Assembly (NCBI GenBank): GCA_963810305.1
Contig: CAWEMY010000017.1
Coordinates: forward strand, 392,804 to 456,803
Direction: 5' to 3'
Length of the DNA: 64,000 bases
From: JACDCA01 sp963810305
Lineage (GTDB): Bacteria > Acidobacteriota > Vicinamibacteria > Vicinamibacterales > 2-12-FULL-66-21
How positions within the stretch are numbered: position 1 is the stretch's first letter; every line of letters begins with the position of its first letter. This document shows, one piece after another, positions 35,103 through 44,546 of the stretch. The notes beneath the pieces were generated by a model that worked only from the letters and a program-made list of their open reading frames with translations, had not been told where the DNA came from and searched no databases. The position numbers and the translations under genes are program-made.

Positions 35103-35603
35103 ATGAGAGCGACCTACGTCCTGGCCTTCTCGATCTCGCTGATCCTGACCGTGCCACTGCTGGCGCAGCCTCCCGGACAAGCGGCGGTCAAGAAAGATTT
35201 GAGAATAGGGCCAACCCAACCCGTTTTCATGGCCGCCGGCGACCTGGTGTGGACCGATCTCGATCCAAAGGGCGCTCCCGGAGTCAAGGTCGCGAGTCTG
35301 TGGGGCGATCCTGCCAAGGGGGCGTTCGGCGCGTACTTCAAGCTGCCGGCGGGATTCACCGTTCCCCTTCACACGCATACCCATGCCATGAAGGTCGTGT
35401 TCCTGTCAGGCACCTACATCCAGGCGCCAGAAGGCAAAGCGGAGGTGCGGCTCGGTCCGGGTTCTTACATGATGCAGCCCGGTGGGAACTATCGGCACGT
35501 CACCTCCTGCGATAAGGCGTCAGACTGTCTGTTCTTTGCCGAGAGCAGCGGGAAGTTCGACCTCAAGGTGGTAGCGGCGCCGAAAGAGCCGGCGAAGAGG
35601 TAG
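35103..35603 (+). CDS. Exported cupin-domain protein
   Basis: 166 residues with a signal peptide (VLAFSISLILTVPLLAQ). The cupin barrel shows GFTVPLHTHTHAMKVVFLSG, which supplies the clustered His metal ligands, and the second motif GPGSYMMQPGGNYRHVTSC. It resembles DUF4437-type cupins. A periplasmic metal-binding or small-molecule role is likely but not specific. It stands six bases before the M1 peptidase gene. Confidence 0.8.
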   Translation: MRATYVLAFSISLILTVPLLAQPPGQAAVKKDLRIGPTQPVFMAAGDLVWTDLDPKGAPGVKVASLWGDPAKGAFGAYFKLPAGFTVPLHTHTHAMKVVFLSGTYIQAPEGKAEVRLGPGSYMMQPGGNYRHVTSCDKASDCLFFAESSGKFDLKVVAAPKEPAKR

Positions 35604-35609
35604 CGTCCC

Positions 35610-37224
35610 GTGCGATCGATTGTGTCCATAACGTTCATCGTCATCCTGCTCCTGGCAGCTGTCGACAGCCGGGCCGACACCTACCCGCGCCAGCCGGGGA
35701 TCGACATCCTTCACTACGTCTTCCGCTTGACGGTTGAAGACAGCTCCGACCGGATCGCGGGAGAAACAACCGTCACCTTTCGCGTCGTTCAACCGGTCCG
35801 CGAGCTTCTCCTCGACCTGACGTCGGCCGCGGACGGCAAAGGGATGACGGTCTCGGGCGTAACAGTTGCCGGCGCGATGGCCGCTTTCAAGCACGCGACC
35901 GATCGGCTGAACATACCGCTGCCGTCCACGGTGAAAGCGGGCGACGAACTGCAGGCGGTCATCACCTACAGCGGCATCCCCGGCAACGGCCTTCGATTGA
36001 TCAACAACATTTACGGCGAACGGACGATGTTCAGCGAGAACTGGCCGAATCGCGCACGGCAGTGGCTGGCGATGGTCGACCATCCCTACGACAAGGCGAC
36101 GGGAGAGTTCATCGTCACTGCGCCGGCGCACTACCAGGTCATCGCCAACGGTTTGCTGGTCGAGGAGCTGGATCAGCCGAACGGCACCCGCCGCACGCAC
36201 TGGAAGCAGTCGGTGCCGATCAACTCGTGGCTCTACGCGCTCGGCGTGGCGCGGTTCGCCGTCCATCACTACGACGTCGTCCGCGGGATTCCGCAGCAGG
36301 TGTGGGTGTTTCCCCAGGATCGTGAGCGCGGGCGCGACATCTTCGAGTTCACCGGACGCCGCGCGTTCGAGTTCTTCAGCGACTGGATCGGGCCGTATTC
36401 ATACGAGAAGCTCGCGCACGTCGAGGCAGCCGGCATCGGCGGCGGCACCGAGCACGCGTCCGAGATCTTCTACGGCGAGAAGGGAGTGGCGGCTGGACGC
36501 GCGCCGGTCGTCCATGAAGTCGCGCATCAATGGTGGGGCAACGCCGTCACCCAGAAGGACTGGGACGACGTGTGGCTGAGCGAGGGGTTTGCGACCTACT
36601 TCACGCATCTCTATACCGAGCAGTTCAGCGGCCGTGACACGTTCGTCCGCAATCTGCGTAACGACATCCAGACCATTCTCACCGCGCAGAAGGCGGCGCC
36701 GGACCAGCCGATCATCCATCGCAACCTTTCGGATATGAGCAAGGTGACTCAATCGTCTGGTCTATCAAAAGGCTGCATGGGTGCTGCACATGCTGCGCGG
36801 AACGATCGGCACCGACAAGTTCTGGACCGGCATCCGTGAGTACTACCGCACTTATCGGGACAAGAACGCGTCCACTGACGATTTCCGGCAGGTGATGGAG
36901 CGCACCGCCGGCGTGCCGCTGACGTGGTTCTTCGATCAATGGATGAAGCGTCCAGGCATGCCTTCGCTGAAAGGAGAGTGGCGCTACGACGCCGCCGCGA
37001 AACAGGTGCTGATCGAGTTGACGCAGACGCAGGAAGCCGCAGCGTACCGCCTGCCACTCGAGATTGCCGTCGCCGGCGCAACCGGTCAGCCGCGGATCGA
37101 ACGGATCGAGCTGGCGGAGCGCAGCGGCCGCTTCTCGCTCGCCGCGGACACCGAGCCGGCGTCGGTGACGCTGGATCCGAATACCTGGGTATTGATGCAG
37201 TCGGCGGAGTTCGTGAAGCGCTGA
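35610..37224 (+). CDS. M1-family zinc aminopeptidase, exported, one frameshift
   Basis: GTG 35610 opens a signal peptide (IVSITFIVILLLAAVDSRA). The zinc motif is HEVAHQWW with His302, Glu303 and His306, and the third ligand Glu325 in LSEGFATY. The exopeptidase loop, normally GGMEN, reads GGGTEHAS at about 278-284, a variant that still provides the Glu. A break near 36750 separates the C-terminal helical part (MLHMLRGTIGTDKFW, TWFFDQWMKRPGMPSLKGEW), which ends at 37224. The enzyme trims N-terminal residues from peptides in the periplasm. Confidence 0.88.
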
Positions 37225-37237
37225 CAAGGAGCGATTG

Positions 37238-38742
37238 ATGCACGGAAGACTCTTACGCAGCGGCAGTGTGCGGCATGCTGCTGGCTGCCGGCGCCGGCGT
37301 CGCGCGCGCAGTATTACCAGACCGACTTTCCGGCGGACGAATTCAAGAGCCGGCACGCCAAGGTCCTCGATCAGATCGGCACATCCGCCGTCGCCGTCGT
37401 CCAGGGCATGCCGCAGACGGAGGGCTTCACGCTCCCTCGTCAGCACAACAGCTTCTATTACCTGTCCGGGATCGAGACTCCGGGCGCATACCTCCTGCTC
37501 GACGGCCGCACGCGGAAGGTCACGATCTATCTGCCGCCGCGAAACGCGCGGCTGGAGGCGGCGGAAGGGCGCGTGCTGTCGGCCGAAGATGCGGACCTGG
37601 TCATGCGGATCTCGGGCGTCGATCAGGTGCTGCCGGTGCAGCAGATGGTCGGCACTAATTGGCCGGTGATTTCGACCGCAGCTCCTGAAGCGGCGCCCGC
37701 GGCACGGCGCGGACAGCCGCCGGCCGCCATCTTCGCGGAGTTCAGCCCGGCGGAAAACCAGGGTCAGAGCCGCGGCGAACTGGTCGCCGCGGAGGTCGCG
37801 CGCATCAACGATCCGTGGGACGCTACCGGCTCGCGGCAGCGCCGCTTCGTCGAGCTGCTGCGCGCGCGCCATCCGCAGGCGGACGTGAAGAATCTCAATC
37901 CGATTCTCGACGAGATGCGAAGCGTCAAGAGCCCGCGCGAGATCGCGATGGTCCGCCGTGCGTCACAGATCGCCGGGCTCGGCCTGATGGAAGCGATGCG
38001 CAGCACCGAGCCGGGGGTCACCGAGTATCAGCTCGACGCGGCGGCACGCTACGTCTTCCTCCTGAACGACGCTCGCCTCGAGGGCTACCGCTCGATCACC
38101 GCCAGCGGTACCGAGAACATCAACAACGGGCACTACTTCCGCAACACGTCCACGCTCAAGGACGGCGACCTGGTGCTGATGGACTTCGCGCCCGATTACC
38201 GCTACTACACCAGCGACATCGGCCGCGTGTGGCCGGTCAACGGCAAATACACCGCGCAGCAGCGCGAGCTGCTGCAGTTCATTCTCGAGTGGCACAAGGC
38301 GGTGATGTCGCGGATCCGTCCTGGCTTCAGCCCCGACCAGATCCTCGAGGAAGCGAGGCGCGCGATGGAGCCGGTGTTCGCCCGCACGCGGTTCTCGAAG
38401 CCGCTCTACGAAAAGGCGGCGCGGACGATGGTGGAGACCGGCGGTGGCGTGTTCTCTCACACCGTCGGCATGGCGGTGCACGATGTCGGCAGATATCGAG
38501 GCGCGCCGCTCAAGCCCGGGCAGGTGTTCTCAGTCGATCCCCAGCTGTGGGTGCGCGAGGAGAACCTCTATCTCCGTTTCGAGGACACCGTCGTCGTTAC
38601 CGAGACCGGTGTCGAGAACTTTACCGACTTCATCCCGATGGAGCTGGCCGACATGGAGAAGCTGGTGCTCGAGAAGGGCGTCGTCCAGAAAGTGCCGCCT
38701 GTCCCCGGCTCGGCGATCAAACGCAGCACAGGCGGGAAGTGA
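37238..38742 (+). CDS. M24-family Xaa-Pro aminopeptidase, exported, N-terminal frame breaks
   Basis: ATG 37238 follows AAGGAGCG. The N-terminal 60 codons wander between frames (breaks near 37265 and 37320), but pieces give a signal-like CGMLLAAGAGVARA and DFPADEFKSRHAKVLDQIG, so the start is reasonably clear. The catalytic pita-bread domain is intact with metal ligands in LVLMDFAPDYRYYTSDIG, FSHTVGMAVHD and LRFEDTVVV. It removes the residue before proline. Together with the M1 enzyme it forms a peptide-scavenging pair. Confidence 0.87.
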
Positions 38743-38782
38743 CCTAGCCATTCGGCTGATTCACTCGCACCCGCCGGGTTGC

Positions 38783-38788
38783 TATCGT
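38783..38788 (+). promoter_or_regulatory. -10 box TATCGT, leaderless arrangement
   Basis: Six bases before ATG 38795. The hexamer is a weaker match, but the spacing equals that of the other leaderless genes. Confidence 0.45.
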
Positions 38789-38794
38789 GTCGGC

Positions 38795-39692
38795 ATGAGC
38801 AACGCATTCAGTCAACTATCGGACCAAATTGCAGCCGCTGTAGAAACTGCCGCCCGCAGCGTCGTCCAGGTGCACAGCCATCGCCGTCCTGCGGCCGGCA
38901 TCGTCTTCGACACCGATCTCGTAATCGCACCAGCCCGGGCGATCGGAGACGATGTGGCGGTCGTGCGGCATCCCGACGGTCATACGGTCGAGGGGCGTGT
39001 TCTTGGCTTCGCAGCATCCCACGGGCTCGCTGTGATCCGGGTACCCGAGCCTCGCTGCCACTTCAGCACAGGTTGCGCCGGAGCCGCGGGTGGGCGCCCT
39101 GGCGGTCGCGATCGGCCGCACGTGGAGTGGCGGCGTAATGGCGCTCGTGACCAACGTGGCGGTTGTCGGGGGACCGCTGAGAACCGGTCGCACATCCTCG
39201 ATTGAGCGGGTAATTCGAGTTGGGATGTCGCCGCACGGTGCGATCACCGGAGGAGCCCTCGTGGACGGCAGCGGAGGTTGGCTCGGTTGCGTGACCGGCA
39301 CCGAGATCCGTGGAACCGCGGTCGTCCTGCCGGCAGCGATTGCGCTTGCAGCCGCACGGCAGATCGTGGCACGGGGCGGGGAGCGCCAGGGGTTTCTTGG
39401 CATCAGCACGATGACGGTGAAAATCCCCGACCGGCAGGGAGCCGATGCCAGCACCACTCACGGACTGCTGATCACCGGCGTTACATCAGGGAGCCCCGCA
39501 GATGCGGCAGGCCTGCTCATCGGCGATGTCGTCACGGCGTTTGCTGGAGAGCCGCTCGACGATCCCGAAGCGCTCCTGACCCGATTGCGCGGTGATCACA
39601 TCGGCAAGCCGGTTACCCTGACAATCCTGCGAGGCGGCGTGCGCCGGGATGTGGCGGTCACCGTGGGGGAGCGTTCATCGCGACGTGACTGA
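38795..39692 (+). CDS. HtrA/DegP-like protein with PDZ domain and no catalytic triad, one frameshift
   Basis: The protease-like domain is recognisable but stripped. The His region (normally TNxHVV) reads LVIAPARAIGD, the Asp region (normally DLAVL) reads HGLAVIRV, and the Ser region (normally GNSGGPL) reads GAITGGALV. A PDZ domain follows (GFLGISTM, GLLITGVTSGSPADAAGL, LIGDVVTAFAG, PVTLTILRGG). No signal peptide is seen, so it may be cytoplasmic. A break near 39065 lies between the Asp and Ser regions. It overlaps the LuxR-type gene downstream by eight bases and is best read as a non-proteolytic scaffold or sensor. Confidence 0.78.
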
Positions 39693-39918
39693 CGATCTGC
39701 CGGACCCTCCGCGGCTGCTCGAACAACTCACGCCGCGAGAGCACGACGTGCTCGTGCTGGTTGCGGATGGGCTGCGCAACCGTGAGATCGCGAGCCGATT
39801 GGCGATCTCGGAGCACACGGTCAAGTTTCACCTGGCGGCGATCTTCGGGAAGCTGGACGCCTCGTCGCGCACTGAACTGGTGCGCAAGGCGCTGCGACTG
39901 GGCCTCATCGACCTCTGA
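39685..39918 (+). CDS. LuxR/NarL-type HTH protein without receiver domain
   Basis: 77 residues from GTG 39685, consisting almost only of the four-helix LuxR output domain: LLEQLTPREHDVLVLVADGL, REIASRLAISEHTVKFHLAA and KLDASSRTELVRKAL. There is no phosphoacceptor domain, so control must come from another protein or from expression level. Overlap with the HtrA-like gene suggests a functional pair. The stop is immediately followed, with no spacer, by the convergent stop of the next gene. Confidence 0.88.
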   Translation: MTDDLPDPPRLLEQLTPREHDVLVLVADGLRNREIASRLAISEHTVKFHLAAIFGKLDASSRTELVRKALRLGLIDL

Positions 39919-40761
39919 CTACGATCGGCACGTGATGCACCGAGGATTCGCTCCGTCGGCGTCCATCACCCAGATGTCGGTGCCTGAGCCCGAGTCACGC
40001 ATGAACGCAATCCGCCGGCCGTCGGGGGACCACGCTGGATGCACGCCCGGCGACAGCCGGCGCGCAGCACCCCCGTCGCGAGAGGCGGTTGCGATCCAGA
40101 GCTGTTGATCGCTCTCATTCCAGATCTTGAAGAGGAGCGACCGGCCGTCGGGAGACCATGACGGATCGGTGCCTGTCGACACGATCCTAGGCTCCGATCC
40201 ATCCGGCTTGGCGATGACGATGTTCGATCGCTTGATGTCCTGTTCGTCGATCGCATTTCGCTGTTCGTAAACGATCCAGCGGCCGTCCGGCGAGAAGCTG
40301 CCCTGCTCGGCGTGCTGACCTTCCGTCAGCACGCGACGCCTTCCGTCAGGCGAAACAGCAACGATGGCGCCGCGACCCTGGACGCTGCTCTCGATCAGTT
40401 GAGTGCCGTCCGGCGCGGGGTGCGGCTCCGCTGCTCCGCTAAACGGCGTCTGCTCCGAGCCGTCCGCGTTCATGACGAAGGGTTCGAGGCGTCCTCGCCT
40501 GTCGCTGGTGAAGAAGATCCGCCTTCCGTCGCGCGACCAGATCGCGATATCGTCGGCCGCCGCATTGCGGGTGAGTTGGCGAGGTGCGCTGCCGTCCAGA
40601 GAGAACAGAAAGATCTCGGAATCGCCGTCGATGGTCGATGACGCAAGGATCGTGGTGCCGTCAGGCGACCACTGTGGAAAGTGATGCATTACGTGCGCGG
40701 CCGGGTTCTGCAGAGACGCGCACGTGATGAGCGTGAGAATGAGCACTGGTTCGCGAGTCAT
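39919..40761 (-). CDS. Exported TolB/PD40 propeller protein
   Basis: 280 residues from ATG 40761 with a short signal (VLILTLITCASLQNPAA). Six or so PD40 repeats follow: FPQWSPDGTTILASS, IWSRDGRRIFFTSD, VSPDGRRRVL, FSPDGRWIVYEQ, WSPDGRSLLFK, WSPDGRRIAFM. It is the propeller seen in the kinases, here as a free periplasmic protein. The PadR gene lies 38 bases upstream on the same strand, so they are likely cotranscribed. The frame upstream of 40761 is noise from PadR. Confidence 0.82.
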   Translation of the reverse strand: MTREPVLILTLITCASLQNPAAHVMHHFPQWSPDGTTILASSTIDGDSEIFLFSLDGSAPRQLTRNAAADDIAIWSRDGRRIFFTSDRRGRLEPFVMNADGSEQTPFSGAAEPHPAPDGTQLIESSVQGRGAIVAVSPDGRRRVLTEGQHAEQGSFSPDGRWIVYEQRNAIDEQDIKRSNIVIAKPDGSEPRIVSTGTDPSWSPDGRSLLFKIWNESDQQLWIATASRDGGAARRLSPGVHPAWSPDGRRIAFMRDSGSGTDIWVMDADGANPRCITCRS

Positions 40762-40799
40762 GCGGCTGGCGTCGACGCCCCAAACACGTGTGCCGAATC

Positions 40800-41132
40800 T
40801 CAGGCCTGTGAAAGCACCCGGCCCACCGCACCGACCAGCGCGCTCCAGGTCTTCTCTTCTGCGGCCAACTGCTTGCGGCCGGCCTTGGTGAGGTTGTAAT
40901 ACTTCGCCTGGCGGTTCGACTCGGGCGCCGTGCCCCACTCCGCTTCGATCCAGCCTTCTTGCTCGAGCCGGTGAAGCGCAGGATAGAGCGAGCCCTGCGG
41001 GACCTGCAGCACGTTGCCGGTTGCCTGCTCGATGCGGTGCGCGACCCCCCAACCATGCATCGGTTCGAGTGCGAGGGTCTTGAGGATCAGCAGATCCAGC
41101 GTTCCCTGAAGGGTATCTATCTTGCGAGGCAC
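40800..41132 (-). CDS. PadR-family transcriptional regulator
   Basis: 110 residues from GTG 41132, which follows AGGAG. It shows the PadR winged helix: DTLQGTLDLLILKTLALEPM, HGWGVAHRIEQ, VPQGSLYPALHRLEQEGWIE, and the wing NRQAKYYNLTKAGRKQL. In Acidobacteriota such regulators usually sit next to MacB/FtsX-type permeases, as here with the gene at 41198, and probably regulate them. Confidence 0.9.
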   Translation of the reverse strand: MPRKIDTLQGTLDLLILKTLALEPMHGWGVAHRIEQATGNVLQVPQGSLYPALHRLEQEGWIEAEWGTAPESNRQAKYYNLTKAGRKQLAAEEKTWSALVGAVGRVLSQA

Positions 41133-41159
41133 TGTGCTCCTGTAGTCAATCGACAATCG

Positions 41160-41188
41160 AGGATAAACGGCGCGTCGTCCGCTGTCAA
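41160..41188 (-). promoter_or_regulatory. Promoter TTGACA-17-TATCCT for padR
   Basis: A perfect -35 (41183-41188) and a TATCCT -10 (41160-41165) with 17-base spacing on the minus strand, in the 65-base gap before PadR. The nearby CGATTGTCGATTG repeat could be a regulator site. Confidence 0.7.
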
Positions 41189-41197
41189 CGCGTCGTA

Positions 41198-43639
41198 TCA
41201 GTCAGCGCGGAGCGCTACCAGCGGATCGACCGTCGTCGCACGCCACGCCGGCCCGAAGCAGGCCAGCGTGCCGGCAACCAGAAAGGAGATCCCGACGATC
41301 GCCAGAGCGAACGGATCAGTGGGACTGGTCTGATACAGATACGCCGTCAGCGCGCGTCCCACGATCACCGCGCCGACGAGCCCCAGCACGAGTCCGACGA
41401 CGACGAGGGTCAGCCCCTGGCGCAGCACCATCGACAGCACTTGCCCCCGCCGGGCCCCAAGTGCCATCCGCACGCCGAACTCCTGCGTGCGATGCGACAC
41501 CGACGTGGCGATCACGCCGGTGATGCCGGTCAAGGTGACGATCACGGCCAGCACCGCAAAAATGCCGATCAGCGTCGCCGTCAGCTTCGGCGTGGCCAGG
41601 TTCTGGTCCCGCAATTCCTCGAGCGTCTGAATGTTCTCGATCGGCATATCCGGATCGAAGGCGCGGACGGCGCTCTGAATGGCGGCGGCCGCGTCCCGAG
41701 GATTTCCTGAGGTGCGCACGAGCACGCGTCCGCCGAAGGAGTTGCGCTGCTGACGCAGCGCCGTATAGACCTGGGCGGTCGAATCCGTGTCGAGCGAAAA
41801 CAGGCGGACGTCGCCGACGACACCGATGACGGTTGCCCAGTTCTCACCGCCGTCGTACGAGACGCGGGCGCCGACCGGGTCGCGACCTTCCCAATACCGC
41901 GCCATCGCGCGATTGATCAGCACGACCAGCGGCGCCTCCCCGTCGTCGGACGGCTTGAAGGTGCGGCCCTGCAGCAGCGGGATGCCGAGGGTGTCGAAGT
42001 ACTGTTCGCTGACGATCCGGATGTCGGAGGTGGGGCCTCGACCGGTGTCGCCGGTGTCACGCCCTTCGATGCGGAACGGGGCGGAGAAGGGGGCAATGGT
42101 GCTCAGCGGTACGGCGTTGGTGATCGCCACCGACGTGATGCCGGCTTGCCCCTGGAGTCGATCTATTACCGGCAGATAGACTTTGAGAAGCGACTCGATG
42201 TCGGGATACCGGCGGAAGTTGCCGAACGTTTCGGCTGAGACGACACCGTCGGTCCGGTACCCGGGTTCGACTTTCTGCAGGCGGAAGAAGCTGGTGAGGA
42301 GCAGCCCGGCGGCTGCCAGCAGCACGACTGAAACCGCCACCTGCGTGACGACGAGCGCGCTCTGAAGGCGAGCGCGTGGGGCGCCGACGCCAGTCCCCTT
42401 GCCTCCTTGACGCAGACGCTGATTGGGGTCCGCCGGCGCCATCAACGCCGGCACGGCGCCGAAGAGTACCCCGGCGATCACCGACAGCAGCAGCGTGAAG
42501 CCGAGCATCCACGGATCGATGGCGATCTCCTGGGTGCGCTGGGTGAAGCGGCCGATGAAGCGGGTCAGCATCCCGACGGTCATCGTGGCGAACAGGACTC
42601 CGGCGATCCCACCGGCGGCGGCAAGAAGCAGGCTTTCAGTGAGCAGCTGGCGGAAGAGCCGCGAGCGTCCGGCGCCGAGCGCGGTGCGAACGGCCAGTTC
42701 GCGATCGCGCCGCAGCAGCCGCGCGAGCGTCAGGTTGGCGACGTTGGCGCAGGCCAGCAGCAGGACGAGCCCGGTCGTGCCGAGCAGGATGATCAGCATC
42801 GGCCGCGCGTTCTGTGTCATCTGTTCGCGGACGTCGAGCAGTGTCGCGGCGAATCCGCGATCGGGGCGGTAGGCGCGGGTGTCGGCCGCGGCAAAGCGAC
42901 CGGCGATGCCTCCGACTTCGGTGGAAGCCTGCCCGCGGCTGACCGAGTCCCGCAACCGGCCGAACACCGTCAGCGCAGAGAAGATCCGCGGATTCTGCGC
43001 GATGTTTCGCTCCGCTGCCGCACGGAACGGACACACCAGCACCGGCATGTAGACGTCGTTCTCCTGAGGGAACATCGGCACGTTGGGCAGGATCCCGACC
43101 ACGGTGTGCGGGCGCCCGTTCATTTCGAACTGCTGACCGACGACCGATGGATCGGCACCGAAGCGGGTGCGCCAGTAGGAATGCCCGAGGATGAGCACCG
43201 CTTCCGCACCATGCTTGTCGTCATCGGCGACAAACGAGCGTCCGTATTGCGGGCGGATTCCGAGCACATCGAAGAAGTTGTGCGAGACGACGCCGGTGCT
43301 CACCCGGTCCGGTTCGCCGCGCTTCAGCAGATCGAAATTCATCTGGTGGTACTCGACCAGGCTTTGCAGGTCGCGCGCCTGTTCGCGATAGGTGAAGTAC
43401 TCCTTGATCGAGACGCCGACGTTCGCCACGCTGGCGAGCGGCGCCGACTGGCGGAGCAGCACGAGCCGGTCGCTGCTCTCGTACGGCAACGGCCGCAGCA
43501 GCACACCGGTGATGACGCTGAAGATTGCGGTGTTGGCGCCGATCCCGAGGCCGAGCGTCAACACGACGATCGCGGTATACCAGTGGCTGCGCAGGAGTGC
43601 GCGCGCGCCAAAGCGAAGATCTTTGAGAATTGAATCCAT
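41198..43639 (-). CDS. ADOP-type ABC transporter permease (two FtsX/MacB modules)
   Basis: About 813 residues, starting at ATG 43639 or 43645 behind AGGAAGAG. It opens with DLRFGARALLRSHWYTAIVV, an ADOP-family signature. A MacB periplasmic domain follows the first helix (IFSVITGVLLRPLPY), then an FtsX block (LVLLLACANVANLTLARLLR, RELAVRTALGAGRSRL), and a second MacB-FtsX set ending GVRMALGARRGQVLSMVL and PLVALRAD. The protein fuses two half-permeases and needs a separate ATPase, which is not nearby. Such systems move peptides or lipoproteins or sense envelope damage. Confidence 0.92.
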   Translation of the reverse strand: MDSILKDLRFGARALLRSHWYTAIVVLTLGLGIGANTAIFSVITGVLLRPLPYESSDRLVLLRQSAPLASVANVGVSIKEYFTYREQARDLQSLVEYHQMNFDLLKRGEPDRVSTGVVSHNFFDVLGIRPQYGRSFVADDDKHGAEAVLILGHSYWRTRFGADPSVVGQQFEMNGRPHTVVGILPNVPMFPQENDVYMPVLVCPFRAAAERNIAQNPRIFSALTVFGRLRDSVSRGQASTEVGGIAGRFAAADTRAYRPDRGFAATLLDVREQMTQNARPMLIILLGTTGLVLLLACANVANLTLARLLRRDRELAVRTALGAGRSRLFRQLLTESLLLAAAGGIAGVLFATMTVGMLTRFIGRFTQRTQEIAIDPWMLGFTLLLSVIAGVLFGAVPALMAPADPNQRLRQGGKGTGVGAPRARLQSALVVTQVAVSVVLLAAAGLLLTSFFRLQKVEPGYRTDGVVSAETFGNFRRYPDIESLLKVYLPVIDRLQGQAGITSVAITNAVPLSTIAPFSAPFRIEGRDTGDTGRGPTSDIRIVSEQYFDTLGIPLLQGRTFKPSDDGEAPLVVLINRAMARYWEGRDPVGARVSYDGGENWATVIGVVGDVRLFSLDTDSTAQVYTALRQQRNSFGGRVLVRTSGNPRDAAAAIQSAVRAFDPDMPIENIQTLEELRDQNLATPKLTATLIGIFAVLAVIVTLTGITGVIATSVSHRTQEFGVRMALGARRGQVLSMVLRQGLTLVVVGLVLGLVGAVIVGRALTAYLYQTSPTDPFALAIVGISFLVAGTLACFGPAWRATTVDPLVALRAD

Positions 43640-43660
43640 GATCATCTCTTCCTGAGCTGC

Positions 43661-43720
43661 TGCCGCCGTAGTCCAGCCCTTCAGGGCTGTTGCCGCCGTA
43701 GTCCAGCCCTTCAGGGCTGT
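43661..43720. repeat. Two perfect tandem copies of a 30-bp palindrome-bearing unit
   Basis: Each unit contains GTAGTCCAGCCCTTCAGGGC, in which CAGCCCT and AGGGCTG form a hairpin. The pair is bracketed by GAGCTGC (43654-43660) and GGCAGCTC (43721-43728), an outer inverted repeat. It lies between the DJ-1-like gene and the ADOP permease, and may limit read-through or protect mRNA ends. Confidence 0.85.
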
Positions 43721-43732
43721 GGCAGCTCACCA

Positions 43733-44425
43733 TCACGCGATCCAGCCGTTACCCGCGTATTCCATGTAGTCGGCCGTCTGCTGCGCCACGGCGCGGCCGA
43801 AGTACCGCTCTACGGTGCGCAGGGCGAGGTCGATGCCGGACGTGAGCCCACCGGCGGTCGCGAGATTCCGCCCCGTCTCGACGAATCGGAACCCGCGCTG
43901 CAGCTTGACGTCAGGAAAGTCGCGGGCGAAGGCGTCGAAGAACTCGTGGTGGGTTGTCGCCGGCTGACCATTCAGCAACCCCGCGCGCGCCAGCTGAAAA
44001 GCCCCGGTGCACACCGACATCGTCAGGTCGGTCTTCGCCGATATCGCCTTCAGCCATTCCAGTACGCGTGGCGTGCCGCGCATCGCCGGCACGACGACGA
44101 CGTGCGGCTGAGGAGCGTTGTCGATGGTGTGGTCGGGGATGACCTGGAGGCCGCCGGTCAGGCGAACCGGCCCGGCAGTCTCGGCGACGGTGAACAGCTG
44201 GAACCCGGGTCGGCGCGGGACGTCCTGGAACACCTCCCACGGGCCGGTCATGTCGATGACGTTTGAACCCGCGGAGACGAGAAAGGCGACGCCGATCGGC
44301 CCCTCGGGTACGGGCAGCGGTCCGCCGCGGATGGTGCGCTGCGACAGGGGCGTCTCGTCGCGCAGCATCAAAGCGGCCGCCGCGACCCCGCCGCCTAAGA
44401 GAACCGATCGACGATCGACAACCAC
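43733..44425 (-). CDS. DJ-1/PfpI-family protein (class I glutamine amidotransferase-like), exported
   Basis: 230 residues. The N-terminus has a Tat-like signal (DRRSVLLGGGVAAAALML). The DJ-1 core has GVAFLVSAGSNVIDMTGPWE, VVVPAMRG and the nucleophile elbow SVCTGAFQLARAGLL with the reactive Cys, then ATTHHEFFDAF. The match is to the AraC-associated or isonitrile-hydratase-like branch, but no AraC domain is present. The GTG start is preceded by a TTGACA promoter. Confidence 0.85.
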   Translation of the reverse strand: MVVDRRSVLLGGGVAAAALMLRDETPLSQRTIRGGPLPVPEGPIGVAFLVSAGSNVIDMTGPWEVFQDVPRRPGFQLFTVAETAGPVRLTGGLQVIPDHTIDNAPQPHVVVVPAMRGTPRVLEWLKAISAKTDLTMSVCTGAFQLARAGLLNGQPATTHHEFFDAFARDFPDVKLQRGFRFVETGRNLATAGGLTSGIDLALRTVERYFGRAVAQQTADYMEYAGNGWIA

Positions 44426-44435
44426 AGTATTGTCG

Positions 44436-44463
44436 ATTGTCTACACGAGTGCGGGTTTGTCAA
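44436..44463 (-). promoter_or_regulatory. Promoter TTGACA-16-GACAAT for the DJ-1-like gene
   Basis: A perfect -35 at 44458-44463; the -10 is weaker and its exact register is uncertain because GACAAT occurs twice nearby. GTG 44425 lies ten bases downstream. Confidence 0.45.
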
Positions 44464-44530
44464 GAAGTAATGTAGAGAACCTACATCAATGAACGGGAGA
44501 TCTCGTTCGAGCTGTGAAAGACTTCGTAGG

Positions 44531-44546
44531 CCAGCCCTTAGGGCTG
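44531..44546. repeat. Single CAGCCCTTAGGGCTG palindrome
   Basis: The same palindrome family as at 43661 and 62643. It overlaps the last codons and stop of the alpha/beta hydrolase gene, so the repeat encodes the Ser-Gln-Pro-stop end. Confidence 0.75.

Noticed and set aside
42407..43633. 408-codon plus-strand frame across the ADOP permease
   Set aside because: Antisense to a well-supported permease; Arg/Gln/Asp-rich with no domain.
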